A stretch of 64,000 nt of DNA from Plasmopara viticola. Its lineage: Eukaryota; Oomycota; Peronosporomycetes; Peronosporales; Peronosporaceae. Location of the stretch: positions 1 through 64,000 of the forward strand of contig MBPM02000201.1 of NCBI GenBank assembly GCA_001695595.3, read 5' to 3'. The translations under genes were made by a program, and so were the position numbers. Below, one piece after another: positions 43,340-54,090 of the stretch (within the stretch, counting starts at the first letter, position 1; every line of letters begins with the position of its first letter). The notes beneath the pieces were generated by a model. That model was not told the DNA's origin and did no database searches. It saw nothing but the letters and a program-made list of their open reading frames with translations.

Positions 43340-44853
43340 AAGACGAACACGACCTCAAGAAGGTTTTTTGTTACAACGTGAACACCCTTATGCGCTCTTC
43401 AGTGTGCCCAGTGTAGCGATTCACCAAAGTGGCTTTGCATTTAAACTTGCTAAATATATGGAATACTGTGACTTTAAATTGTTGGGACAATGTTTGACGA
43501 TGCCAACGTGCAAATGCAAACAGGAGAAAAGTAAGATCGATTTGGCTGTGCAGAGTTGAGGCCGACAACGAAATAGTTGGCTTTTGCGTAACCAAGGTAG
43601 TATGTACCCAATAAGTTCCTAGTGTAGATATCCAGTGTGGAGCTCCTAATAGTCGGCAGTCCTTGTTGTGGCGGCAAAACCCGAGCAAGGACATCAGCTG
43701 TTACGCTTTCAATATTTATTTGGGGTGAAGGGAACTGCCATCGCTTGACGGGACCAGCATACACCAAACGTATTTTTGGATCTAGGCAAATGAGTTTGCA
43801 GTACTTAGCCCTTTTGGGTTACAAATATCCTCATTGTTTCCACGTTCAAAGCCGGGTCCGTTCAAATTTGGGGCTGAGTAACCTTCTACAAATATTGATC
43901 CAGAGGTTTAGACTTTTTCTATTTGCATGAAAAGAACACCTTTGTCAAGTCATTGATGGACAGGGGAGGGGGAAACCGTCATATAAATGTATTTCTTAAA
44001 CGAGTTGTAAGCAGTGTGTCACGTATTGATTACAGAATGGAAATAGGCCATATCGAAGTGTTTTTTTAGTGCATCAGTCCGCTTGAAATGGGTAGTGGGT
44101 CCATTGATAATCCTTAATTATAAGTTGGTATGATAATTGCTACAGATCGTAAAAGCTAACCTACATATATGAGATGGAAAGCAGGAGAGCGAAATTGACA
44201 TCTCAAAGCCCGTCGGAGTCGGTTATTCCATATGTGTGCATCGCGAATAGATGACGGCAATTTGCTTAAACTGAGTCCTCGCATCTCAAACTGTGTCACA
44301 CGACGCAGCGTCATTCCTAGTATCGAGTCAAGTACAAGAGTATCGTTAGTAATAGAGTAATAAGAAAAAATGAAAGGAAAACTCGGATGCGTTACGAGGT
44401 TTTATGTATTTGCTTATCAGGAGAGATATTAAGTTGCACGATGGCAGAGATCAAGACTTTCGCATACTATCTTGTCATTATCTTCGCCGTAAGATGGCGT
44501 GTTGGACACTTCTGCGAAAGAAAAGCGCCTTTGGATGCGCTTTAAGTCAGAAGAACCTGCTTGCTACCTTGTTGCACACAAGATCTGCACTTACACTACA
44601 TGTCGAGCTCGTTTAAAGTTAATGCGCCCCTCCGGAGGAGCTTGATCGTCTTAACAGGCCCGTCCCATACGCGAAATAATTGAGCTTTCATCACTGCATG
44701 TCTCGCTGCCCATACCACAGGCTGACATTTAACTTCAAGTGTCGCCGTTAATATCTGTTCCGAACACATTCTGGTGACGAGCTCCCGTGAGAAGATCTCA
44801 ACATTTGGTCGACACGATGAGAAATAGTGTGCCCCAAGACCATGCACGCATTC
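43340..44853 (+). repeat. Array spacer and promoter between copies 11 and 12
   Basis: Collinear spacer. The right half carries the GACGGCAATTTGC...GACGCAGCGTC segment found in all units. No credible gene. Confidence 0.65.
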
Positions 44854-44869
44854 ACTCATTCAGCAATTT
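44854..44869 (+). promoter_or_regulatory. Oomycete initiator-like core promoter, copy 12
   Basis: ACTCATTCAGCAATTT, 68 bp before the ATG at 44937. Confidence 0.7.
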
Positions 44870-44936
44870 GCTAAGCCAAGCAAACAACCTTGCTCGGGAT
44901 CCTGCTTTCAATACTACCTTCCAGCCTCTTAGAAAT

Positions 44937-46118
44937 ATGCACATTTCCCGCATCGTCACGCACGCTGCACTTGCTACAGCGATTGCCGCTTCGACGTTTT
45001 TGCCCACAGACGCCTCTTGGGGATGGACGTCCGAGAGTACCAACCAAGCAAAAGTTGCCAACCGTAATTTGGGTGCCGGTAGCGGCCTACGTGGTCCGGT
45101 TGAGCAACCTACGCTGAATAAAGATTACCAGCAAAACGAGAACGACGATAACAGTCCGATTGACGGCAGTTCGGTTGCTAGACCCCCGAGGTCAGGACCT
45201 AACACACAAAGTGGTATCCCGCCTTTTGGACCTCAGAAGCCGCCTGCCAACAATCCAATCCCTGCCAACCGTCCGAATACCGAACAACCTTTTGTGGGTG
45301 GTAACCCACCTAATGGAGGTCAGATGCCGCTTGGCGATGGTCCGACCAACGATCAATCTTTTGTGGGTGGTTCACCCGTTGGAGGTCCGAAGCCGCCTGC
45401 CAATGGTCCGCCCCTCGGAGTTCCTTCAATGGATGGTAATCCACCCGTTAAAGGTCCGAAGCCGCCTGCCAATGGTCCGCTCCCCGGGGTTCCTTCAATG
45501 GATGGGAATCCACCCGTTGGAGGTCCGATGCCGCCTGACAATGGTCCAATTCCCGGCACTCCTTTCATGGGTGGTATCCCACCCTTTGGAGGTCCGATGC
45601 CGCCCGCAAACGGTCCGCTCCCCGGTGCTCCTTTCATGGGTGGTATTTCGCCCATTGGAGGTCCGATGCCGCCCGCAAACGGTCCGCTCCCCGGAGCTCC
45701 TTTCATGGGTAGTATCCCGCCCGTTGGAGGTCCGATGCCGCCTGCAAACGGTCCGCTCCCCGATTTTCCTTTCATGAAAGGCAATACGCCTTTCGGAGCT
45801 CCGATGCCGCCTACTATTGGTTTGATCACTGGATACGTATTGCTCAATGGAAACCCGCCTTTTGGACCTCCAATGCTGCCTCCAAATGGTCCAAATTCTC
45901 AAAACCCTTTCCAGGGTGGTAGTTCGCCCTTTGGATCTTCGATGCCGCCTGCCAACGGTCCATTCCCCGGGCAGCCTTTCCCGAGTGTTAAACCGCCCCA
46001 TGAAGCCCCAAAACCGCCTACCACCGGTCCGATCCCCGACCAACCTCTGCAAAAGGGTAATCCACCCCTCGGAGGTCCGATGCCACCTGTCAACGGTCCG
46101 ATCTCTGAACACCCATAA
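44937..46118 (+). CDS. Secreted Gly/Pro-rich repeat protein, copy 12 (intact)
   Basis: 393 aa, about 13 repeats. The most diverged intact copy: NKDYQQNENDDN in the acidic linker, and the repeats contain GSIPPVGG, LPDFPFMKG, PNSQNPFQ, KPPHEAPKPPTTG. The signal peptide and RNLG are unchanged. The stop is TAA 46116-46118. It is the last intact unit before the array decays. Confidence 0.85.
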   Translation: MHISRIVTHAALATAIAASTFLPTDASWGWTSESTNQAKVANRNLGAGSGLRGPVEQPTLNKDYQQNENDDNSPIDGSSVARPPRSGPNTQSGIPPFGPQKPPANNPIPANRPNTEQPFVGGNPPNGGQMPLGDGPTNDQSFVGGSPVGGPKPPANGPPLGVPSMDGNPPVKGPKPPANGPLPGVPSMDGNPPVGGPMPPDNGPIPGTPFMGGIPPFGGPMPPANGPLPGAPFMGGISPIGGPMPPANGPLPGAPFMGSIPPVGGPMPPANGPLPDFPFMKGNTPFGAPMPPTIGLITGYVLLNGNPPFGPPMLPPNGPNSQNPFQGGSSPFGSSMPPANGPFPGQPFPSVKPPHEAPKPPTTGPIPDQPLQKGNPPLGGPMPPVNGPISEHP

Positions 46119-47576
46119 AAGACGAACACGACCTCAAGAAGTTTATGTGTAACAACGTGAACACCCTTATGCGCTCTTCAGTGTGCCCAGTGTAGCGATT
46201 CACCAAAGTGGCTTCGCATTTAAACTTTCTTAATATATGGAATTCTGTGACTTTAAATTGTTGGGACAATATTTGACGATGCCAACGTGCAAATGCAAAT
46301 AGGGGAAAAGTAAGATCGATTTGGCTGTGCAGAGTTGAAGCCGACAACGAAATACTTGGCTTTTGCGTAACCAAGGAAATATGTACCCAATAAGTTCCTA
46401 GTGTAGATATCCAGTGTGGAGCTCCTAATAGTCGGCAGTCCTTGTTGTGGCGGCAAAACCCGAGTGAGGACATCAGCCGTTACACTTTCAATATTTATTT
46501 GGGGTGAAGGAAACTGCCATCGCTTGACGGGACCAGCATACACCAAACGTATTTTTGGATCTAGGCAAATGAGTTTGCAGTACTTAGCCCTTTTGATTTA
46601 CAAATATCCTCATTGCTTCTACGTGTGGAGCCGGGTCAGTTCGAATTAGGGGCTGAGAAACCTTCCACAAATGTTGATCCAAATGTATTGACTTTTTCTA
46701 TTTGCATGAAAAGAACACCTTTGTCACGTCATTGATGGACAGGGGGAAACCGTCATACAAATGTATTATTGAAACGGGTTTTAAGTAGTGTGCCACGTAT
46801 TGATTACAGAATGGATTTAGGCCATATCATAGTGTTTTTTTAGTGCATCAGTCCGCTTGAAATGGGTAATAAGTCCGTTGATAACTCCTACTCATAAGTT
46901 GGTATGATAAGTGCTACAGATCGTAATAGCTAACCTACATATATGAGATGGAAAGCAGGAGAGCGAAATCGACATCTCAAAGCCCGTCGGAGTCGGTTAT
47001 TCCATATGTGTGCATCGCGAATATATGACGGCAATTTGTTTAAGAGTGAGTTTTCGCGTTCGAATACTGTGTCATACGAGGCAGCGTCGTCTCACGCGCC
47101 GAGTCAACAACAAGAGCATCGTTAGCAATAGAGTTAGAAAAAATGAAAGGAAAACACGGATGCATAACGAGATTTTATGTATTTGCTTATCAGGAGAGAA
47201 ATTTTGTTGCACGCCTGCAAAGATTAAGACTTTCGCGTAATTTATACTATCTTCTCATTATCTTCGCCGCAAGATTGCGTGTTAGACACTTATGCAAACG
47301 AAAAAGGCCTTTGGATGCGTTTTTACTCAGTAGATGTTGCTTGTTACCTTTGTTGCAACCAAGGTCTGCACTTCCATACCGAGAATTTACACTTGATGTC
47401 GATCTTGTTTAAAGTGAATGCACTCCTCCGGAGTTTTTTTGACGACTTTCATCCTAACAGCCCTGTCCGGTACGCAGATAATTGTGCTTTTATCACTAAA
47501 TATCTCGCTGACCATACTAAACCAAGCGGCTGACAATCGACTTTAAGCATCTTAGACAGTGTGCCCCACGATCTTC
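46119..47576 (+). repeat. Last array spacer, diverged
   Basis: Still collinear with the other spacers but with many more substitutions, especially from 47040 to 47576. It leads into the decayed copy 13. No credible gene. Confidence 0.65.
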
Positions 47577-47592
47577 TCTCATTCAGCAATTT
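47577..47592 (+). promoter_or_regulatory. Initiator remnant of copy 13
   Basis: TCTCATTCAGCAATTT keeps the whole conserved core although the gene downstream has decayed. Confidence 0.5.
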
Positions 47593-47660
47593 GCCAAGCC
47601 AAGCAATCAACTTTGCTTATCGGACCCTGATTCTGTACTATGTCTCATTGCTCTACAACC

Positions 47661-47826
47661 ACGAACATTACTCGGTTGGTCGCGCACGCTGAACTTCCGA
47701 CAGCAATCGTCGCTCAGACGCTGTCGCCTACAGACGCCGCTCCAAAATGGAGACGACCGAGAGCATCAACGAAGAGAATGCCGTCTACCACGCAAGTTGG
47801 GTGCTTGTAGCCGCTTGCGTGGTTCA
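47661..47826 (+). pseudogene. Decayed 13th copy of the repeat-protein gene
   Basis: Nucleotide similarity to the signal peptide and linker is plain: NITRLVAHAEL aligns with HISRIVAHAAL, followed by a PTDA-like end, and THE TTGGGTGC...CGTGGTTC segment of the linker is kept. The start codon reads ACG (47661) instead of ATG. The frame then breaks, with a stop at 47808-47810. The Gly/Pro repeats are absent. Similarity ends near 47826, where a Ty3/Gypsy relic begins. Confidence 0.75.
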
Positions 47827-47839
47827 CTTCTTTGCGATA

Positions 47840-48215
47840 TAGTATAGGTCTCTATCCCGCGCATACATTGTCTTTGCAGATTGAGTAATTGTAAGCTTGT
47901 TCGTCCTGATTGTCGCTACGATAGCCGCTTCTAGTAGCTCCTGCAAATTAAATGGGTAGCTTTGCTCTCGAATCTCGGATTGCGTGTTAATGCATCAGCT
48001 ACAGTGACAGTGTCGCTGAGTATTCAAAAGCTGTAATTTAGCAAGCTTTGATGTTTGAAGACGCAGGATTCTGCGTCAGGATCATCTCAATACTTTTGTG
48101 ATCCGTTTCGACAGTAAAAGGCCGATTGAGAAGACCATGCGCCATTCTTATAGCGTACGCATGATTGCAAGCACCTCTTGCTCATGAAGGAGAACTCGGC
48201 TACCAAGAATAGATT
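47840..48215 (-). pseudogene. Ty3/Gypsy RNase H relic
   Basis: On the minus strand, from about 48215 down, broken frames give HEQEVLAIMRTL, then a block matching the RNase H region of Gypsy Pol, then NLQELLEAA. The sequence is related to 53740-54090 and to 62480-62757. There are many stops. It lies directly next to an integrase relic on the opposite strand. Confidence 0.6.
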
Positions 48216-48269
48216 ATAATTGCTTAATCCGCACACGTAATGGACGTGAGAAATAGGCACCTACAGTAT

Positions 48270-49000
48270 ATAATCAAGGAGTAAAAGAGATGATGTGTCA
48301 AAGTTCTCATTGCAGGATGGGATCACGCGACTGTATATTCCCGACGACAAATATTTGAAAATCGCAATGCCTGTGAAATTCACGATGCTGTATCGGCAGG
48401 ACACTTGAGATTTTGCAAGGCCTAATTGCCGTAAGTCAAAAGTATCACTAGGAAACAATGACGAAGTACACCCAGCGCTATATCAACGCTTGCGAAATAT
48501 GTCAGCACAACAAGGCTAGGCAGACTAAACCGCCAAATTTAGGATATTACTCGAAACCGATAAGTCAACATTTTAATTGCGTATTTGCTGAAGACGAAAC
48601 TTGTTTCAGTGCCAACATGGTGATTTGTGATCGCTTAGCAAAGAGGAATATGCTCATCGCGACGAAGACAACCGACGATACTGCATAAATCGCAAAGGTC
48701 TTCATGAAGATACATATAAAGAATATTGGCACACCAAATTTCATTGTGTCCAATCCAGACGTCAAGTTCTTATCTTAGTTTTGACAAGCAATCGTGTCTA
48801 CTGCGGGAACGTAATACACTTTGATATCAAAATTTAGGCCGCGAACAGATGGACAAAGAAAGATTTGACCATTTAATTGGAACTTACATACAAAATGTCG
48901 TACAAAATGGTTAAGATGACTTTATACATTTGGCTTCGAGATTATATAATTAAAATGTTACCGCTCGAAGCGGATCAAAGATATGTTCTCCACGCCGGAT
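48270..49000 (+). pseudogene. Ty3/Gypsy integrase relic (zinc-binding and core)
   Basis: Plus strand. The zinc-binding part reads TKYTQRYINACEICQHNKA at 48458-48520, inside an open stretch to 48688. The core is in broken frames: SNPDVKF near 48745, FRPRTDGQ near 48832, and a catalytic-loop-like continuation to about 49000. It is the same family as the minus-strand relic at 61220-62300. Confidence 0.65.
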
Positions 49001-49079
49001 GATGTAGCATCAGATACAGAATATCACAGTTTGAGAAAAAATAGCCCAAGGGGTTTTTATTACGTCAATAGAATCTTCT

Positions 49080-49560
49080 AATGGTGCAAAGAATTAGATG
49101 AGCGAAGCAAAAGAGCGCATGAAGCACTACTACGACAAGAATACTCCTGGCCAAGACTTTTAGCCTGGCGACATGGCGCTTTACGACGGCAATAGCTTGG
49201 GTGTGTGTCACAAAGGTTTTTCTTAGTCAAAGATACTAGCACAATTACATATTGACGCATTCCGATCGTTTTTTTATGCAAGATCTCTATTGAAGGGATT
49301 GAAGTTGCACTCAGTGCTCCACACTTCAATGTTGAAGCCGTATCACAAGTTTTCCAAGCGTCCGCAAAAGATGAACAAGGTCAAGTTAGCCGATTGCTCC
49401 AAGGGACAACTCGTTGAAGCCGTAATTGAACATCGTGTGTACAAGGGGAGTATACGGTACTAAGAAAAAGTCCCTTCAGAGCCCGTAAAGTATTGAAAGC
49501 AGGATTTCGGACTCATTTACCTCGATCTAAAATCCAAAAAGATGAGCCCTATCGTTTAAA
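49080..49560 (+). pseudogene. Ty3/Gypsy integrase C-terminal and chromodomain-like relic
   Basis: Broken frames give a GDMALLDG-like strand, then LKLHSVLHTSMLKPYHKF (matching the conserved HPVFHVSLLKPY block of Gypsy integrases), then QLVEAVIEHRVYKG, which resembles the start of a chromodomain. It is followed by an LTR-like sequence from 49587, as expected for the 3' end of an element on the plus strand. Confidence 0.6.
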
Positions 49561-49586
49561 ATAAGCATTTTCTCGAAGAAAGTTTA

Positions 49587-49930
49587 TGTGACGTAATTGT
49601 CGTCACCGGCAGGTTGACTGGTAATGACTATTACGTCATAATACCCAAGATACATGTGCATAAATACTTTTGTAGGAATGTGTATCATAATCCTTAAAAG
49701 ACTAGAGACCGTACTCGTCAAAATTAATCTAGGATGTGTGAAGTAAAAGAGAATGATAGCCTTTAAGATTGTAGTGGTAGAGGGCTGAGAGCCACCAGTG
49801 AGGCTGTAGCAAGACAAGCCCGTAAAAGCTCTCCATTTAATATTACATTCAAAGTTGATGTGAGCAAATAAAAACTCCTCATTACCCTAAATTGCCCCGC
49901 TTGTAGTCCAAGCTCCGTATGAAGATCGAG
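49587..49930 (+). repeat. Gypsy LTR relic, copy D
   Basis: Starts TGTGACGTAATTGTCGTCACCGG and contains the GGGCTGAGAGCCACCAGTG core. Both blocks recur, in the opposite orientation, at 51800-52184, 57070-57469 and 60710-61087. The right boundary is approximate. Confidence 0.6.
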
Positions 49931-50287
49931 CTTAGAATTTTTTCTTTACGACAGTAATTTATTATACAAATAAAACACACGAAAAAATGTTTTGCCGGAG
50001 CCTGGTTATGTTAAGCAGGGGAGATATGACGCACGGCCAATTAGAGCCCAAGCAAGCACAACAGCGCGTTGTGCTAGCAGTTATTGGTGAATACAACTCT
50101 TAAAAAGACGAGTTTCATCATTTGCTGGAAAGCGTTTTCGAATATGCTGGCGCTTTGTCGACAACTCGAGGTTCATGCCGAATTTATTTACTACAGCGTG
50201 AAGACGTGTGGGGTGCTCTCATGCTGCACGTACATCTCGATTTATTTCCAAAGCACGTTATTTTTTCTAAATAATTTTAAAACAACC
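49931..50287. other. No recognised feature
   Basis: AT-rich stretch between a Gypsy LTR relic and a tandem duplication; only short ORFs without recognisable motifs. Confidence 0.5.
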
Positions 50288-51203
50288 GCGATGCTCTACG
50301 ATTGCAGGTGAAGGGCCGAAGGTGTCGAGCTTGGTTGCTATTCGAAAGAAATCAACGGATTACGGTCAGTGATTATAGCTTCGTATTCGGTTAAGCTTTT
50401 GTGTTTTCTATTCTTTCCTTTTACTCAATATAGCACGATCGGAGGTTCGATAATATTCATTGATTTCTTTCTTTAAATGTACATTTAATAGAATTTCGAA
50501 ATAAAGTCGCCTCATAACGAGTTACTGGGGAGACAGATACGGCGGAAAACGACAGCCTACAAAAATTGTCGATCCTCCGGCCAGTGGCAAATGCCGATCT
50601 TCGATGGGATCGGTACTTACAATGAAGACGTTGTCATGAAGCTTTTTGCATCTGTGACAGAGCAGCGTGCGTTGTATAAACAAGATTCTATCGCTCTCTC
50701 TAGCCGTGTGTCAAAACATACATGATGGATTCGGCACGTGTGGACGCAATGCTCTACGATTGCAGGTGAAGGGCCGAAGGTGTCGAACTTGGTTGTTATT
50801 TAAAAGAAATCAACGGATCACGGTCAGTGATTGTAGCTTTGTATTCGGTTTAGCGTTTGTGTTCTCTATGCTTTCCTTTTTTCTCAATATAGCACGATCG
50901 GAGGTTCGATATATTCATTTATATCTTTTTTAATGCGTACATCCAATAGAATTTTGATATAAAGTCGCCCCATGACGAGTTACTGGGGAGACAGATACGG
51001 CGGAAAACGACGGCCTACAATGACTGGCTATCTTTCGGCCAGTGGGAAATGTCGATCTTTGATGGGATCGGAACTTACAATGGGGACGTTGTCATGAAGC
51101 TTTTTGCATCAGTGACAGAGCAGCATGCGTTGCATAAACAAGACTCTATCGCTCTCTCTAGCCGTGTGTCAAAACATACATGATGGATTAGGCACGTGTG
51201 GAC
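50288..51203 (+). repeat. Diverged 458-bp direct tandem duplication
   Basis: Two adjacent units (about 50288-50745 and 50746-51203) both start near ATGCTCTACGATTGCAGGTG and end GGCACGTGTGGAC. They share long blocks such as GAGTTACTGGGGAGACAGAT and TCGCTCTCTCTAGCCGTGTG, with roughly one difference in every ten bases plus small indels. Short ORFs are not shared intact. Origin unknown; possibly part of an old transposon. Confidence 0.85.
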
Positions 51204-51799
51204 AATTTAGTCGGGTATAAAATTAGTCGCGACACAGCTACTAACAATATATACACAGAGTCTTCTTTACAAATTGGTTGTATAAAGTCATTATACGCAA
51301 TTTAAGTTCACGTGCACCTCTCCTATAAGGTAATCGACAATGCTTTAATTATAGCGATGTACCTGTACGTGGTGTCGCATTTAAAGGCGATGTCTAGTCA
51401 ATATATCCCTCTGACATCGATCGGTATTCTTCCATAAAAAAATTTCCCACTTGCTACATTGTGAGCAAATCATGCCAAGAGTTTGCATAAAACCCCTAGG
51501 TGTGATTTCTTAATAGAGAGACATAGATTGGTAGCGACATATGGAGCAATAAAAAGTATCAAAATGCTGCGGACCAAGCTCTTAAAAGAATGCTGAAAGT
51601 GAGCAGAGCCAAATAGTTAATCGAGATCATCGTGCAATGGAACTCACCGGGTAGGATCACCAAACAAAATATAGAGAGAGGAGCAGTATATAGCTCGATG
51701 CTGACGTTTAGCTGAAGGTGATGCTGATGCAAAGAAGGCAGCCAATGGAACACAGTTGCTAAGGAAAAGTCTTTGGAGAACGATTGTCCATTGGGGTTT
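51204..51799. other. No recognised feature
   Basis: AT-rich sequence with short ORFs only. It separates the 458-bp duplication from a minus-strand Gypsy LTR. Confidence 0.5.
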
Positions 51800-52184
51800 G
51801 GACAGCGAACGGGTGGAGTCGGCGAAGAAGGAGGAATAGTTGCTTAAAGCAAATTACAAAGTCATACAAGATGGTGAAATCTTCCCAATCTCGGTCTTGC
51901 TAAAGCCTATATGGTGGTTCTCGGCCATCTAATACTACCATCCTAATTGATTTTATTCTCGCATTCTCCATCTGGATAATTACACATTTTGTATTATTTT
52001 CAGCCAATAAATTTTTCTGATTCCGAATGATTGTAGATCATCTGAACCTTGATTTTTAGTCTTAAATTGTAGAGCGACAAATTGCTGTGGATAGTGCTGG
52101 TGCATATGTATTTTTGGAGTAACGTGATCTTATGGTAAGGGTGCCGTTGTCGGCAATCCTGACGGTGACGTCAATTACGCCACA
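51800..52184 (-). repeat. Gypsy LTR relic, copy A
   Basis: The minus strand starts at 52184 with TGTGGCGTAATTGACGTCACCG and contains GGATGGTAGTATTAGATGGC further on. It lies just downstream (minus strand) of an integrase C-terminal relic, so it is probably a 3' LTR. The left boundary is approximate. Confidence 0.6.
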
Positions 52185-52339
52185 CGACCAATCCTCAAAA
52201 AGCGCCTGAGCGAAAAGATAAGATGTATCTTTGTATATTCTTGAGAGAGGTCGATGGGTCCAGAATTCTACTCCAGATCCTCCAAAGCCCTTTAAAAGCT
52301 CCCATCTTTGTTTCAATTAGCCACAAAAAATGCACTGCT

Positions 52340-52860
52340 GACTTCTTTTGTACTTACGGTGACTTCAACGAGTTTTTCCTCGGAGCATCGGCCAACATGA
52401 CCTTATCCCTCCTTAGCCGACGCTTGAGGTCCTTGTGGATGTCTTCATCAATGAAGTGTGAGACATTGGATGCAGCTCTAATTTTTTCGATAATCTTAAC
52501 TCGAAGAAGTCTCGCGAAAGCTTCCTTTCGCTCAGGTTTGGGCGATTGTATGCTGGCGCGAGTTTTTTTGACAAGCAATTTCTTTGTAACAGACATCCGA
52601 TTTTTTGCCATCCCGAATCACAATGTTGCCGGCTTGCAAAATTCTGGATACGATGGCACATCGTCAGGTGTTTAAGAAACATCTCCTAAATCCGCTACAA
52701 TTCAATTGTACAGTTTACGCGTCGAGTTTAGGCTACCTCAACCAGATGTAGAATTCATCCTAATCATTATGTGCTGAGTCAACGATACCTCCAAGGTAAT
52801 CTCCAACGAAACGAGTAGTTCTTTTCGTCTGTCCATCCGCTTGCTACCGTACGGCCAAAC
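52340..52860 (-). pseudogene. Ty3/Gypsy integrase relic, C-terminal part
   Basis: On the minus strand, broken frames contain ADGQTKRTTRFVGDYL near 52790-52840 (integrase core, compare TDGQTERVNR). An open stretch at 52354-52611 has HKDLKRRLRRDKVMLAD, which aligns with the region 61270-61400 of the next Gypsy relic and with 56440-56640. Confidence 0.55.
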
Positions 52861-52975
52861 ACGTCTTGTAAAATACAAAGTCTAATGCCGATACAGAATC
52901 GTGGTTTTCATGAAAAGCGCAATTTCCAAATCTTCGACTTGCGGAAATATGCATTTGTGGAGCATCCTTTTTTTA

Positions 52976-53609
52976 GGGAAATGATACAGGGCAGGCACTT
53001 TTCGGCTAACGGGCAGGCACTGATGTTTAAATGAATTAAATTGATTGGTATTTCTTCTCTGTGATTGGCTGGAGGGTTAATCCTTAGTCGTGATATCAAT
53101 TCTCATATGCTACACCAATCTCAGATGCAACTTATCCCAAAACTACTTTTCGACGTTAAACCGCGACTTATCACGCAACTTTGACGTATTCTTAGTTGCG
53201 TGGAAAGTCATATATTTCCTATATGAAAAGCGCCTAAGATGTAACCGATGTATATGCGACGAACATGCTTATCAAGTGCTAACACACATTCGAGTCCTCG
53301 ATGACTTGCTTGCAATTGTCGTCTCGCTTAGCGATTGAGCACCTGAAGTAGACCCTCGATGTATTGACACGCCCTTTCTTTCCAGAAGTAAAGAAAACTA
53401 TCAACGCCCCGCACTTTCGGGACGAACCCTTATGATACAATTATCATAGCTAAGCAAATGCTTCGTTTTCCGTAGAAAATGCAATTCTTCTGCAGCCTAG
53501 AAATTATGACAAAAAGCCAATCAATTTAATTCATATAAACATCAGTGCCTACCCGTTAGCAAAAAGTGCCTGCCCGTTAGCGAAAAGTGCCTGCCCGGTA
53601 TCATTTCCC
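52976..53609. mobile_element. Non-autonomous DNA transposon (MITE-like) with long TIRs
   Basis: 634 bp with terminal inverted repeats. Left 52976-53048 starts GGGAAATGATAC; right 53517-53609 ends GTATCATTTCCC. The right arm has one extra copy of a 20-21-bp subterminal repeat (AGTGCCTGCCCGTTAGC). The flanking TTTTTTTA occurs on both sides (52968-52975 and 53610-53617), giving an 8-bp target duplication as in hAT or some other superfamilies. The duplication is T-rich, so it is only suggestive. No transposase ORF is present. It sits within the Gypsy relic region. Confidence 0.82.
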
Positions 53610-53739
53610 TTTTTTTATTAATTTATAATATCATTCTGCGATGAGAATTTTGGCAAATCTCCTTCTCTTGTCAGCTTCTTAGAAATCTACTCTAGGTATT
53701 TATTCCACGTATATAGTGATTTCGCGGTTTGAGCTACTG

Positions 53740-54090
53740 TGACCATGTCTGATCTGATTGTCGCCGCAATTTTACGATTTTAACCGCTTCCAGCAATTTT
53801 CCAAGCTATGTTGGACAACTTCGTGCTTAACTTCCAATTTGTGCGACAAAGGATCAGCCACAGTGTTAGAATTACCAAAAATCCATAACAACAAAGGCTG
53901 AAATCTAGCAAGCCGATTGAAATCACTCTGTGTTTTGTAGTCTCCTGCGAAACGCTTGTGATCCATTTTGATTGTAAATGGTCGATTGAAGATAGACACG
54001 CTATTTTTATCAACGCATGCATGGCTGCAATAAGTTCTTGCTCACGAAGGGGGTAGTTTAGTTCGGATGGCTTTAACTTTTGACTGGTAA
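53740..54090 (-). pseudogene. Ty3/Gypsy RNase H relic
   Basis: On the minus strand, the frames around 54080-54010 read KLKPSELNYPLREQELIAAMH. The open stretch 53772-53999 gives IFNRPFTIKMDHKRF, then RLARFQPLLL, then NSNTVADPLSHKL. This is the end of RNase H and the conserved VADALSR-type motif of Ty3/Gypsy Pol. Confidence 0.75.

Larger units (their letters stand above)
1..47830 (+). repeat. Tandem array of a secreted Gly/Pro-rich repeat-protein gene
   Basis: A unit made of promoter, single-exon gene and spacer is repeated head to tail, all on the plus strand. Start codons lie at 406, 3696, 6921, 14946, 18184, 21512, 24767, 29160, 36992, 39253, 42158 and 44937, with a decayed start at 47661. 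After subtracting the three transposon insertions the spacing is about 3.2-3.4 kb for copies 1-9 and 2.3-2.9 kb for copies 9-13. Spacers and promoters are as similar between units as the genes are, so whole units were duplicated, probably by unequal crossing over (inference). The array runs off the left edge of the window. Confidence 0.93.

Noticed and set aside
1..47830. CRISPR array or satellite as explanation of the regular repeats
   Set aside because: Units are 2.3-3.3 kb with genes and promoters, and the internal 69-bp repeats are coding; there are no short identical repeats with unique spacers.
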